A stretch of DNA of 64,000 bases from Lentzea sp. NBRC 102530 (GTDB taxonomy: Bacteria; Actinomycetota; Actinomycetes; Mycobacteriales; Pseudonocardiaceae): NCBI RefSeq assembly GCF_030269365.1, contig NZ_BSTF01000007.1:372001-436000 (forward strand), given 5' to 3'. Within the stretch, counting starts at the first letter, position 1. Each line of letters begins with the position of its first letter. Shown piece by piece: positions 8,390-17,147 of this stretch. Under the pieces are notes generated by a model. That model made no database searches, was not told where the DNA came from, and saw only the letters and a list, made by a program, of their open reading frames with translations. The position numbers were made by a program, and so were the translations under genes.

Positions 8390-8412
8390 GTTCCCCAATC
8401 TCCTCCACGTAC

Positions 8413-8429
8413 ATGACAGGGGATGTCAT
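8413..8429. promoter_or_regulatory. Palindrome in the WYL/SnoaL divergent promoter region
   Basis: ATGACAGGGGATGTCAT has six-base perfect arms around a five-base centre and abuts a TATAAG sequence that could be the -10 box of the downstream gene. It is the best candidate for the WYL regulator's binding site. Confidence 0.5.
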
Positions 8430-8484
8430 ATAAGGCGCGCAAGACTCTGGTCCACATCGGATCGAACGAGAGGAACCACCGGTC

Positions 8485-8832
8485 ATGACCGCGCAGATGA
8501 TCGCCGAGCAGTACGTGAAGGCCTGGACGAGCGGGGACGCCGAGACGGCGTTGGGCTTCGTGGCCGACGACGTCGTGTGCGAGGCACCCACCGGGCGCAT
8601 CGAGGGCATCGAGGGCTACCGGCAGTTCCTGGCGCCGTTCGTCGGCAGGCTCACCAGGGGCGAGGTGCTCGACGTGCTCGCGCGCGACAGCCGTGCCGTG
8701 ACCGTCTACAACATCGATCTGCCGTTCGTGCGGAACGTGCACGGCACCGAGTACCTCACCGTCACCGACGGCAGGATCAGCCACGTGATCAGCGTGTTCG
8801 ACATGGCGCCGATGCTCAGGGCGCAGGACTGA
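8485..8832 (+). CDS. SnoaL-like / NTF2-fold protein
   Basis: 115 residues with the nuclear-transport-factor-2-like fold typical of SnoaL-like proteins: an N-terminal helix (AEQYVKAWTSGDAETALGFVADDVVCEAP), then the curved sheet ending in YLTVTDGRISHVISVFD. GAGAGG lies 12 bases before the ATG. Members serve as small cyclases, isomerases or ligand binders; the catalytic role here cannot be fixed. It is divergent from the WYL regulator and probably its target. Confidence 0.82.
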   Translation: MTAQMIAEQYVKAWTSGDAETALGFVADDVVCEAPTGRIEGIEGYRQFLAPFVGRLTRGEVLDVLARDSRAVTVYNIDLPFVRNVHGTEYLTVTDGRISHVISVFDMAPMLRAQD

Positions 8833-8890
8833 TCCACCCCATCAGGAATCCTTATGTATCGCTTGACGCGCAGCGACGACTTTCCCGGTT

Positions 8891-9247
8891 ATGGGAGAGA
8901 AGTTCCACGTCGAGCCGGATGAGCTCCGCGGGTACAGCGGGCTGCTCGAACGCCAGGCCGAGCACTTCCTGACGATCCGGGAGCACGCGATCGAGAAGGG
9001 CGGGGACACGTCCGGGTTCACCGGGCTGCTGTCCCTGCTCGATCCCGTCGTGATCGGAGTCGCCCAGCTCTACGGCGAGACGCTCACGGCGGCGAACGGG
9101 AAGATGGGCCAGGACGCCGAGTCGCTGGTCAAGGCCGCGCGCGCCTACGAGAAGGCGGACGAGGTCGGCGTCTGCCTGATCGACACGGCGGCCGGGTCCG
9201 CGGAGGCCCCGTCGTGGCTCGGCCGGTTCCTGGGGCTGGGCGGATGA
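8891..9247 (+). CDS. Small WXG100/ESX-like helical protein
   Basis: 118 residues. The opening (KFHVEPDELRGYSGLLERQAEHF) and the overall alpha-helical hairpin length resemble type VII secretion-associated EspC/WXG100 proteins of actinomycetes, although no WXG tripeptide is present. It heads a three-gene set whose next two genes overlap by ATGA. No ribosome site is seen before the ATG at 8891. Export by an ESX system is inferred from family only; no ESX core gene lies in this window. Confidence 0.7.
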   Translation: MGEKFHVEPDELRGYSGLLERQAEHFLTIREHAIEKGGDTSGFTGLLSLLDPVVIGVAQLYGETLTAANGKMGQDAESLVKAARAYEKADEVGVCLIDTAAGSAEAPSWLGRFLGLGG

Positions 9248-10125
9248 GCGCCGGGGTGTGCAACGGGTACCAGGACGTCGAGGACCCGAACGTCGCGCTG
9301 CGGGCCGCGCCCGAGGACCGGCCGGGACGGCAGACCGTCAAGGAGCTGATCGAGGCCGCCGGGTGGAAGATCCAGGGCGTCAACTGGATCTACCAGCAGG
9401 TCACCGGTGACGACCTGGTGCGCGACCTGGTCATGCCGCTGGCGGGCGACTTCGAGAAGATCGACGCGAACGCCGCCGCGTGGGACCGGATCGCGAAGGC
9501 GCTCGACAACGTGCGGCACAACGTGAACAACGGCGTCGAGGAGCTCGCGCCGCACTGGGACGGCGGCGCGGCGCAGAGCTTCGAGAACCGCGTGCGCCGG
9601 ACGTGGACCACCGCGATCGAGTGGGACTCGCAGATCGCGAAGTTCATCGGCGACCGCTTCAAGAACATGGCGAGCTCCTGCCGGACGGCCGCGAAGCTCG
9701 CGCTGACGCTGCTCGACAAGATCTGCGACAAGCTGATGAAGGCCGCGATGACGGCGTGGATCCCGCTCGTCGGCTGGGGCCGCGCGGTGTGGATGGTCTA
9801 CGACGTGGTCAACATCGTCGACCAGGTGCGCAAGCTCATCCAGTCGATGCAGACGCTGATCGAGGGCGTCAAGGGCATGATCAACGGCATCAGGCTGATG
9901 GGCACGGCCCTCGCGCGCATCCCGGACGTCCGCGACGTCAACGACTTCTTCGACGTGGTCGACGCGTGGCAGGACGGCAGGGAGAAGTTCAGCGACGGCG
10001 CCTCCGCAGCGGGCGGCGGCGCGTGGGGTGTGGCCAAGAGCGGGTACAAGGCGCGCAGCAAGTTCAACGAGGCCGCGAAGGAAGAACGCTGGGCCGACAA
10101 GGCCACTTCAGGCGGTGCGGAATGA
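9244..10125 (+). CDS. WXG100-like protein with C-terminal extension
   Basis: 293 residues. A WXG-type motif (HWDGGAAQSFENRVR, W near residue 112) lies in a helical-hairpin region, followed by a hydrophobic helical segment (AWIPLVGWGRAVWMVYDVVNIVD) and a charged tail. This layout recalls ESX substrates and LXG-like effectors, but no toxin domain was recognised at the C-terminus. It overlaps both neighbours by ATGA, so the three proteins are likely made together. Confidence 0.72.
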   Translation: MSAGVCNGYQDVEDPNVALRAAPEDRPGRQTVKELIEAAGWKIQGVNWIYQQVTGDDLVRDLVMPLAGDFEKIDANAAAWDRIAKALDNVRHNVNNGVEELAPHWDGGAAQSFENRVRRTWTTAIEWDSQIAKFIGDRFKNMASSCRTAAKLALTLLDKICDKLMKAAMTAWIPLVGWGRAVWMVYDVVNIVDQVRKLIQSMQTLIEGVKGMINGIRLMGTALARIPDVRDVNDFFDVVDAWQDGREKFSDGASAAGGGAWGVAKSGYKARSKFNEAAKEERWADKATSGGAE

Positions 10126-10565
10126 CGTTCCCGTACGACAGCGCCCGCCAGCAGTTGCAGGCCTGGCAACAGGATCTCGACGCGCGCGGCGCGCAACTGG
10201 AGAAGGTCGCCCTCGAGGCGTCGCGGGTGCAGAGCCGCGGCGGAGACCTCTCCCCCGCCGACATCGCCGAGATCGAGAAGTTCGCGAAGTCGAAGGACGC
10301 GCCCAACGCGTTGAGGGACCTCCAGCGCAAGGTCGACTCGGGTGCCCTGTCCTGGCAGGACATCGCGTCCGGCCGGGCCGTGCACGACCCCGACGTGCAG
10401 CGGGCGATGCAGACCAGCATGCCGTCGCTCAAGCGCGCCTACGCAGGGATCAAGGAGGGGCAGAACCTCGACGACATCGTCGCGGCCGGTCAGCAACGTG
10501 CCCGGCCGTCACGCGGCGACTACGACGATGATCTGCCGAGCGATTTCACGGAGGACGCCTTCTGA
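10122..10565 (+). CDS. Hypothetical helical partner of the WXG100-like set
   Basis: 147 residues, charged and mostly helical (ARQQLQAWQQDLDARGAQLEK), with an acidic C-terminus (DYDDDLPSDFTEDAF). No domain recognised. The ATGA overlap with the preceding WXG100-like gene suggests a chaperone, immunity or co-secreted partner, which is inference only. Confidence 0.65.
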   Translation: MTFPYDSARQQLQAWQQDLDARGAQLEKVALEASRVQSRGGDLSPADIAEIEKFAKSKDAPNALRDLQRKVDSGALSWQDIASGRAVHDPDVQRAMQTSMPSLKRAYAGIKEGQNLDDIVAAGQQRARPSRGDYDDDLPSDFTEDAF

Positions 10566-10671
10566 GCAACTGCCCGGAAGTGAAACGCGCTCGCGAAGCG
10601 AGCGCGACCACGGACAGGACTTCCGGCCGAGTGCTCAGTGCTGTGACTCGGAACTGGATAGGGTCGTGCGC

Positions 10672-11610
10672 GTGGATCTGGAGGAGACCGCCACCCTGCT
10701 CGGTGTTCCCTTCGAGGAACTGCACCGCGTGCACGACCTCGCCGGCGATCGGCCGTCCGCTCCCCTGCCGGCGAAGGCCGGGGCGCCCGCGCTGCTCGAC
10801 CGGCTCGGGGTGCCTGCCGAAGACGCCGCCGAGATCCTGGCGGGCTGGCCCGGAACTCCACTGTGGACACCCGAGTTGGACTGGTTGCTGGACCGGTCGA
10901 CCGCGCTGGTCCGCGCCGACCTCGGTGGCACCGACTGGCTGTCACCGGGCCCGGAACTGCCGCGCGAACGCGGTCCGGCCTGGCGGCACTTCTACGTGTA
11001 CGTGTACCTGGCGCTGGTGGACGTAGTGCGCGGTTACCACCGCGATCACGGCGTCTCCGACGAGGTGTCCTGGACGACCCTCGCGGACCTGGGCCGCAAC
11101 CTCGCGGTCGACCGGCGCATGCGCGGCGAGGGCTGGCCGGTCATGCAGAGCTGGCTGACCCTGCACTGGCGTGGCGGCGTTTACGAACTCGGCCGGTTGC
11201 AGCACCAGCGCGGTGACAGCGCTCTCTCGCTGCACGTGCCGGACGCCGGACCGTTGGCACCGCAACTGGTCGACGCCTCGCTCGACGCGGCCCGCGCGTT
11301 CTTCCCGCGCCACTTCCCGGACGAGCACTACTCGGCGTTCTCCTGCGGGTCGTGGCTGCTGGACCCGCAACTGCGGGAGTACCTGCCCGCCGATTCCAAC
11401 ATCATCCGGTTCCAGCGGCGGTTCGAGCTCGAACCGCACGCGGAACTGGACGGCATCGACGCCGACGTGGAGGTGTTGCGGTTCGTGTTCCGGACGCTGA
11501 CCACCCCGCTCGACCGCCTGCCCCGCCGCACGCTCCTGCAGCGCGCGGTCCTCGACCACCTGGAGGCCGGTCACCACTGGCAGTGGCGGGTCGGAAAGTT
11601 TTCGCTCTAG
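10672..11610 (+). CDS. GNAT-type acyltransferase-like protein (NAT_N/GNAT_C)
   Basis: 312 residues. The central block WRHFYVYVYLALVDVVRGY and the following SWLTLHWRGGVYELGRLQ match the two-part acyltransferase-like proteins common in actinomycetes, and the C-terminal SAFSCGSWLLDPQLREYL and SNIIRFQRRFEL are typical too. Substrate unknown. GTG at 10672 is preceded at a leaderless distance by a GGATAGGGT -10-like sequence rather than a ribosome site. It stands alone between the WXG100-like set and a reductase. Confidence 0.8.
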   Translation: MDLEETATLLGVPFEELHRVHDLAGDRPSAPLPAKAGAPALLDRLGVPAEDAAEILAGWPGTPLWTPELDWLLDRSTALVRADLGGTDWLSPGPELPRERGPAWRHFYVYVYLALVDVVRGYHRDHGVSDEVSWTTLADLGRNLAVDRRMRGEGWPVMQSWLTLHWRGGVYELGRLQHQRGDSALSLHVPDAGPLAPQLVDASLDAARAFFPRHFPDEHYSAFSCGSWLLDPQLREYLPADSNIIRFQRRFELEPHAELDGIDADVEVLRFVFRTLTTPLDRLPRRTLLQRAVLDHLEAGHHWQWRVGKFSL

Positions 11611-11672
11611 GTGTCGAAACCGCGTCTCGCCGTTCGTGCAGGGGTGACTTCGACTTCCTAAGGGGTGCGGTG

Positions 11673-12248
11673 ATGCGATCTATCTCGGCGACGATGTTCG
11701 TGACGCTCGACGGTGTGGTGCAGGGCTTCGGCCGCCCGGACGAGGACACCCGCGGCGGGTTCACCCACGGCGGCTGGGGTACGGCGTACAACGACGACGT
11801 GCTGGCCGCCGAGATGGGCAAGGGCATGGCGCGGAGCGGCGCGATGCTGTTCGGGCGCCGCACCTGGGAGGACTTCATCGGCGTGTGGGCGTCGGCGACG
11901 GACGGCAACCCGTTCAGCACGCACATGAACGCCGCGCGCAAGTACGTGGTGTCGTCGAGCCTCGCCGACGCGAGTGCGTGGCAGAACTCCGTGTTGTTGC
12001 GGGGCAACGACGACGTGGCCGCGCTGGACGAGGACCTGTCGATCATCGGCAGCGCGGCGCTGGTGCGGTCGTTGCACGCGGCCGGGTTGATCGACGTGTA
12101 CACGCTGGTGATCCACCCGCTGACCCTCGGCACCGGCGCACGCCTGTTCGACGGGCCCGCGCCGGTGACCGAGTTCGACCTGACCAGCAGTGTCACGACG
12201 CCCAAGGGCGTGATCGTCGCGACCTACGCGCGGGTCACGTCCCGTTGA
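11673..12248 (+). CDS. Dihydrofolate-reductase-family protein (RibD C-terminal type)
   Basis: 191 residues. The N-terminal SATMFVTLDGVVQG, MLFGRRTWEDFIG in the middle, the nucleotide-binding LSIIGSAALVRSLHAAGLIDVYTLVIHP (in segments) and the G..GARLFDG ending are those of the broad RibD-C/DHFR superfamily of NAD(P)H-dependent reductases. These small stand-alone members have no settled substrate. Its 3' end overlaps the convergent cellulase gene by 14 bases. Confidence 0.88.
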   Translation: MRSISATMFVTLDGVVQGFGRPDEDTRGGFTHGGWGTAYNDDVLAAEMGKGMARSGAMLFGRRTWEDFIGVWASATDGNPFSTHMNAARKYVVSSSLADASAWQNSVLLRGNDDVAALDEDLSIIGSAALVRSLHAAGLIDVYTLVIHPLTLGTGARLFDGPAPVTEFDLTSSVTTPKGVIVATYARVTSR

Positions 12249-13188
12249 TCAGCCGGACGGCCAGGTCCGGGTTGAACGTCCCGGCCGGGGTGGACGGCGC
12301 GATGCCGCACGGGCCGTCCGACACGCCGGGTGTCTTGATCCACAACACCATCTCGGCGCCGCCGCCCGTCTGGGCGGTCACCCCGAGCTTGGCGCCGGCC
12401 GGGTTGCACCAGCCGTTCGGGTCGGAGTTGCGGCCGTTGGCGTTGCGGCTGGTGTCGACCACGAACGGCTTCGCGGCCGGCAGGAAGCTGTTGACCTGGT
12501 TGGCGTAGGTGATCGACTGGCTGGTCGTGTAGTAGTTGGACACGTTGACGGCGAACCCGCGGACGTCGGCCACGCCGGCCTCGTTCAGCCGGTACGCCAT
12601 GGTCGAGGGAGTGCCCCACCCGGCGTTGCCCGCGTCGAGGTAGGCGTAGGTGTTGGGCGCCTTGGCCTTGAACTGCTCGGTGGCGTACTTGAGCAGGCCG
12701 GCCATCTCGTCGCGTTGCGCCTGGGTCAGGCAGCCGTACGCGGCGAGCGCGTCCGGTTCGATGATCACGACCGCGGGTTTGGTGCCGATCCCGGCCGCGA
12801 AGCTCGCGATCCAGGTCCGGTACGCGCCCGCGCTGCCCGCTCCGCCGCCGGAGTGGCCGCCGCACGCGTCCCTGTTGGGGATGTTGTAGGCGACCAGCAC
12901 GGGGAGTTCGTCCTGGCCGTCGGCGGCGCCCGTGTAGTTGGCGACCGTGGAGGCGATGTCGGCGTCGTTGCCGAACCAGCGCGCGATCGGCTTGGAGCTG
13001 ATCGAGTTCTGGATCTGCGTGCGCCGCGAGTCGTTCGGGTTGTTCCGCACCCACGTGGCCGGTGCCGAACCCGGGTTGACGTACCAGCCGCTCGTCAGGC
13101 TGATCGGACTGGCTGCTGTGGCAGGGGTCGCGGATGACAGCAGCAGGACCGCGCAGACGGCGGCCGCGGAACGGATGATCCACCGCAC
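12235..13188 (-). CDS. Secreted GH6 cellulase
   Basis: 317 residues. A Sec signal peptide (residues 1-25, cleaved after ATPATA) precedes a single GH6 catalytic domain: the acid region VVIIEPDALAAYG (Asp near 140), YLDAGNAGWG, FVVDTSRNANG and WCNPAGAKLG are all present. GH6 enzymes invert beta-1,4-glucan bonds and include endoglucanases and cellobiohydrolases; no loop analysis was possible, though no carbohydrate-binding module is attached. The GTG at 13188 has GAGAGGAG upstream. It lies downstream of the GH9 gene in the same direction, separated by a hairpin. Confidence 0.93.
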   Translation of the reverse strand: MRWIIRSAAAVCAVLLLSSATPATAASPISLTSGWYVNPGSAPATWVRNNPNDSRRTQIQNSISSKPIARWFGNDADIASTVANYTGAADGQDELPVLVAYNIPNRDACGGHSGGGAGSAGAYRTWIASFAAGIGTKPAVVIIEPDALAAYGCLTQAQRDEMAGLLKYATEQFKAKAPNTYAYLDAGNAGWGTPSTMAYRLNEAGVADVRGFAVNVSNYYTTSQSITYANQVNSFLPAAKPFVVDTSRNANGRNSDPNGWCNPAGAKLGVTAQTGGGAEMVLWIKTPGVSDGPCGIAPSTPAGTFNPDLAVRLINGT

Positions 13189-13238
13189 TGTGGATCTCCT
13201 CTCGGTGGGGGACGGTTTTCCTCTCGCCCACCGCGGGG

Positions 13239-13266
13239 CCCGCCCGCACGGCGTCGTGCGGGCGGG
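13239..13266. terminator. Hairpin between the GH9 and GH6 genes
   Basis: Twelve-base perfect GC-rich arms (CCCGCCCGCACG and its complement) flank a four-base loop. It follows the GH9 stop on the minus strand by about 70 bases and has no U-tract, as is usual for actinomycete terminators; it may equally be an mRNA-stabilising stem in a bicistronic message. Confidence 0.55.
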
Positions 13267-13339
13267 GGCGGTGGGAGTTCTCGGGGAAGGGAGGTCGCGG
13301 CGGGAGCGGGCGGCTGCCTGCACCCGCGGGCCACCGGTG

Positions 13340-15559
13340 TCAGCGGGTGTCGGCGAACGCCGCGACCCAGGCGAGCGCGGAGTTCCAGTTGATGGCGACC
13401 TCGTTGGTCGACCAGGAACCCAGCTCGTCGATGTAGCACTTCGCGGGGGCACAGCCAGGCAGGTTCTGCTGCGCGACCGGGTCCTGCAGGCCCGAGTTCG
13501 GGCCGCCGGCGAGCGATCCGGCGGGCGGGTTCGGGTAGGCGGCGTTGACCGAGTGCGCCCAGTGCCGGTGGTGCTGGTTCCTGCTGGCCCGCTCGCCGTA
13601 GCCGCTGACGAACGACTGGTTGAGGCCGTTGCGGCCGAGCAGGTAGTCCATCGATTCGAGCACGCCGTCGCTGTACTTGCGGTCGAGCGTGGTGTCGTGG
13701 GCCATCGCCATGATCATCGACGCGGTGAGCGTGGCGCTGGTCGAACCCCAGGCGTACTGGCCGTCGGCCGGCCTGGACGGGTTCGGGTAGCCCTGCGCCT
13801 TCAGGTCGCGCAGGTGGCCGTCGGCGACGTTGATCAGCCGGGCACGGGCGGTGAGCACGCGGTCGAGCGGGAACCTCAGCGGCAGCCTCATGATCGTGAG
13901 GTCGGCGAGTCCGCCGGTGTCCTTCCAGGAGAACCCGGCCGAGGTCAGCTTCGTGGTCACCTTGGTCAGGTACTCGCGTTTGCCGGTCGTCGCGTGGAGT
14001 TCGGCGCCCGCCCAGGAGAACTCGTCGGTGACGTTCGTGTCGTCGTAGGCGCCACCACCGACGCTGTCCTCGTCCGGGGCGTACTTCGCGGGGTTGGCCA
14101 GCGCGGCCTGCCACGCCGTCTCGGCCGCCGCCAGGCACCGGTCGGAGAACGCGCGGTCCCAGATCTTGAAGACGCGGGCGCACCGGGCACCGGCGGCGGC
14201 GAGGTTCAGGGTGGCGGCGGTGGAGGGGGCGTGCAGGTAGCGCGGCTGCGGGTCGTTGCCCGGCAGCATCGGGTGCCCGGTCCACGCGAGGTCGTGGATC
14301 TTGTGGTGGGCCATGCCCGCGAGCGGCTTGCCGGCCGGTACCTGCATCTTGAGCAGGAACTCGACCTCCCAGCGCGCCTCGTCGAGCACGTCGGGCCGCC
14401 GGTTGTCCTGCTCGGGAATGCTGAGCAGCCCGTCGCGGATGCCCTCGATGTCGAACGTGTGGAGCGAACGCTCGTAGGTGTCCATCAGCTGCCACGCCGC
14501 GAGCGCGCCGTTCACGACGTACTTGCCGTGGTCACCGGCGTCGTACCAGCCACCGCTCACGTCCAGGGTGTAGTCGCACTCCCCCGGCAGGCACGGCACG
14601 GAGACGTCGCCCCGGTTGGGCGCGACGCCGACATGCCCCGCCGGTCGTGCGTAGGCGTCACCGACGTACTTCGCCTCGATCGGGGTGCCGCTGCGGTTGT
14701 GGTAGAAGTACGCCAGCGAGTCACGTCGTAGCTGGTCGTAGGGCTTGTCGGCGATGTCGAACGGGTAGCTGCTGTCGTTCCCGACGGTCAGGCTGTAACC
14801 GCTTCCAGCCTTGCGGTACGCCGAGAAGTCGGCGATGTGCACGTCGTCACGCGTCATCGCGTCCCTGCCCTTGACCTGCGTCTTTCCCGTCTGGACCACC
14901 GTGCCCGCGGCGTCCTTGAGCTGCCAGTCGAGCGGGGTCGCGGAGCTGCTGACGATCGAGGCGCGCTTGGCGCCCGCCGTCGGGTACGCGTACTGGTTGG
15001 TGCGCACGGGCGAGCCGTGGTCCCAGCCACCGCCGGGCGGGACGACGCCGCCGGTCAGCGACACGTCGTCGATGCACAGCGTGTAGGGCTCGGCGGACGC
15101 GCCACCCGCCTGGATCGCGACCTGGCCGCCGGTGCGGGTGGCCACTGTGGACGTTCCGGTGAACTCGAACGTCCTGGGGGTGCCGGTGAGCGCGGCGGCC
15201 TTGTTCAGCACGGTGGTGTTCGGCGGCGAGGCGAGCGCCACAGCGGCCCTGACCGTGACGTCCTTCGTGGCGGTGGCGGTGAAGCGCAACGTGTAGGGCT
15301 GGCCGGCTTCGAGTGGCACGTCGTTCTGGCCGATCATCGCCGTCCACGGGTTCGCCGTGCCGCCGGGGATCTGCGCGCACAGCCTGCCGCCGACCACAGT
15401 GGACGGAGCGATTCCACTGCTCCACCACGGGGTCTTGACCGTGTCGAACTTGCCGTTGAGCACCCGCTCGTAGGCTTCCGCGGCGTTCGCGGACGGCACC
15501 AGCGCGGCTATCAGGACCAGCGGGAGGCCGACCGCTGTCAGCCTGGTTTTCACGGACAT
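13340..15559 (-). CDS. Secreted GH9 cellulase with N-terminal CBM4/9 and Ig-like domain
   Basis: 739 residues: Sec signal peptide (1-26, ending PSANA), a CBM4/9-type module (about 30-175, ending CIDDVSLTGG), a cellulase N-terminal Ig-like domain (about 185-275) and a GH9 catalytic domain to the end. Catalytic markers are visible: YDAGDHGKYV with the paired aspartates near residue 340, the GERASRNQHHRHWAHSV histidine region, and the C-terminal signature DELGSWSTNEVAINWNSALAW (in segments) with the acid Glu. It cleaves cellulose outside the cell, feeding the divergent cebEFG importer. Start ATG 15559 with AAAAGG upstream. Confidence 0.95.
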   Translation of the reverse strand: MSVKTRLTAVGLPLVLIAALVPSANAAEAYERVLNGKFDTVKTPWWSSGIAPSTVVGGRLCAQIPGGTANPWTAMIGQNDVPLEAGQPYTLRFTATATKDVTVRAAVALASPPNTTVLNKAAALTGTPRTFEFTGTSTVATRTGGQVAIQAGGASAEPYTLCIDDVSLTGGVVPPGGGWDHGSPVRTNQYAYPTAGAKRASIVSSSATPLDWQLKDAAGTVVQTGKTQVKGRDAMTRDDVHIADFSAYRKAGSGYSLTVGNDSSYPFDIADKPYDQLRRDSLAYFYHNRSGTPIEAKYVGDAYARPAGHVGVAPNRGDVSVPCLPGECDYTLDVSGGWYDAGDHGKYVVNGALAAWQLMDTYERSLHTFDIEGIRDGLLSIPEQDNRRPDVLDEARWEVEFLLKMQVPAGKPLAGMAHHKIHDLAWTGHPMLPGNDPQPRYLHAPSTAATLNLAAAGARCARVFKIWDRAFSDRCLAAAETAWQAALANPAKYAPDEDSVGGGAYDDTNVTDEFSWAGAELHATTGKREYLTKVTTKLTSAGFSWKDTGGLADLTIMRLPLRFPLDRVLTARARLINVADGHLRDLKAQGYPNPSRPADGQYAWGSTSATLTASMIMAMAHDTTLDRKYSDGVLESMDYLLGRNGLNQSFVSGYGERASRNQHHRHWAHSVNAAYPNPPAGSLAGGPNSGLQDPVAQQNLPGCAPAKCYIDELGSWSTNEVAINWNSALAWVAAFADTR

Positions 15560-15712
15560 ACCGGAGCCTTTTCTGGGTCGGAGGTCTTCCGGCACGACCG
15601 CAGCGTCGGAGCGAATGTTCACCCACCCGACTCGCGGTGTCAACGACCCCGCGTCATCGAAACGTGATCGGGGCGGGGTCTTCCCATCCCGGTGAACTCG
15701 TGGTTACAGTCC

Positions 15713-15726
15713 TGTAAGCGCTCACA
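15713..15726. promoter_or_regulatory. LacI-type operator box 1 (cellulose locus)
   Basis: TGTAAGCGCTCACA, a near-palindrome around AGCGCT, lies in the 304-base gap between the divergent GH9 and cebE genes. It is the exact reverse complement of the box in front of the LacI gene at 20245-20258. The centre resembles the CebR boxes of Streptomyces. Nothing else is evident in the gap apart from the weaker box at 15823. Confidence 0.8.
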
Positions 15727-15822
15727 GTCTCCCCCGATCCTGCTGGGCGCACACCGGCCGAAGCCGCAGCGTCGCAGCAGGTGAACGGTGTTCCAGGGGT
15801 CCGCGAAGCAGCCCGTTTCAGG

Positions 15823-15836
15823 TGTTAGCGCTTGCG
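15823..15836. promoter_or_regulatory. Weaker LacI-type operator box 2 before cebE
   Basis: TGTTAGCGCTTGCG matches the box at 20245-20258 in 11 of 14 positions and keeps the AGCGCT core. It ends 27 bases before the cebE ATG, where a bound repressor would block transcription. Confidence 0.55.
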
Positions 15837-15863
15837 GACCATCCGCCGACTGGAGGTTCTTCG

Positions 15864-17147
15864 ATGGGTGTTCGACCAGGGCGCGCTCTGCTCGCCACGA
15901 CTCTGCTCGGCTCGCTCGTGGCCATGTCCGCGTGCGGTGGCGGCGCTGCCGGCTCCGCGTCGGGGGACGTCACGCTGATCGTCAAGACGTTCAGCCAGTT
16001 CGGCTACGACGAGCTGTACGAGGAGTACGAGGCGAGCCACCCCGGCATCAAGATCAAGGAAGAGAACATCGGCAAGCTCGGCGATTACACGCCGAAGCTG
16101 CAGCAGTGGCTCGCCACCGGTAAGGGCGCGGGCGACGTCGTGGCGATCGAGGAGGGCATCCTCTCGCAGTTCATGGCGAAGCCCGACCAGTTCGTGAACC
16201 TGCTCGACCACGGCGCCGAGGAACTCTCCGGCAACTTCCTGCCGTGGAAGTGGCAACAGGCGTCCACTCCGGACGGAAGCAAGGTCGTCGGGCTCGGCAC
16301 GGACGTCGGCGCGCAGGGCATGTGCTACCGCAAGGACCTCTTCGAGGCCGCCGGACTGCCGACCGACCGGGAGGCGGTCGGCGCACTCTGGCCCACCTGG
16401 GACAAGTACCTGGAGACCGGCAAGCTGTTCAAGTCCAGGAGGCCCGACATCGGCTTCTACGACTCGACCGGCAGCGTCTACCTGAACATGCTCATGCAGT
16501 CCGGTGACCACACCTACTACGACGCCTCGAACAAGCTGGTCATCGACTCGAACACGGCCGTCAGGACCACCTGGAACGCCTCGATCGACATGGTGAAGGC
16601 CGGGTTGTCGGCCAACATCGAGCAGTGGAGTCCACAGTGGAACGCGGGCTTCAAGAACGGCACGTTCGCCACGATCCCCTGCCCGTCCTGGATGCTCGGC
16701 ACGATCGAGAAGCAGGCGGGGCCGGAGAACAAGGGCAAGTGGGACGTCACCCGCGTGCCCGGTGACGGCGCGGTGCGCGGTGGCTCGTTCCTCGCGGTGC
16801 CGACGCAGAGCACGCACCAGAAGGAGGCCGCCGAGCTGGCCAAGTTCCTGACCAGCGCGAAGGGCCAGACCGCGGCGTTCAAGGCGAAGAACAACTTCCC
16901 GTCGTCCCCGCAGGCCATCGACGACCCGGCGGTGCGGGACTTCAAGAACCCGTACTTCAACGACGCGCCCGTCGGCAAGATCTTCGGTGACAGCGTGAAG
17001 GCGTTGAAGCCCGTCTACCTGGGCCCGGACAACAACGCCATCGGTGACCGCGTCGGCAACGCGCTGCTCGCCGTGGAGCAGGGCAAGCTGCAGCCCGACG
17101 AGGCGTGGGCCAAGGCCGTCGACGACGCGAAGCGCCTGACCAAGTGA
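15864..17147 (+). CDS. cebE: Cellobiose/cello-oligosaccharide-binding lipoprotein
   Basis: 427 residues. A lipoprotein signal (MSAC, Cys near residue 24) precedes a family 1 extracellular solute-binding domain. TGGAGG lies seven bases before the ATG at 15864. It starts an importer operon followed by two permeases and a GH1 beta-glucosidase with all junctions overlapping, the order known for cebEFG-bglC in Streptomyces. No ATPase gene is present, so the importer probably borrows a shared MsiK-like ATPase. Substrate is inferred from neighbours (GH6, GH9, GH1, LacI). Confidence 0.9.
   Translation: MGVRPGRALLATTLLGSLVAMSACGGGAAGSASGDVTLIVKTFSQFGYDELYEEYEASHPGIKIKEENIGKLGDYTPKLQQWLATGKGAGDVVAIEEGILSQFMAKPDQFVNLLDHGAEELSGNFLPWKWQQASTPDGSKVVGLGTDVGAQGMCYRKDLFEAAGLPTDREAVGALWPTWDKYLETGKLFKSRRPDIGFYDSTGSVYLNMLMQSGDHTYYDASNKLVIDSNTAVRTTWNASIDMVKAGLSANIEQWSPQWNAGFKNGTFATIPCPSWMLGTIEKQAGPENKGKWDVTRVPGDGAVRGGSFLAVPTQSTHQKEAAELAKFLTSAKGQTAAFKAKNNFPSSPQAIDDPAVRDFKNPYFNDAPVGKIFGDSVKALKPVYLGPDNNAIGDRVGNALLAVEQGKLQPDEAWAKAVDDAKRLTK

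Noticed and set aside
12235-15559. Cellulosome components
   Set aside because: Neither cellulase has a dockerin or cohesin-like repeat; both look like free secreted enzymes.
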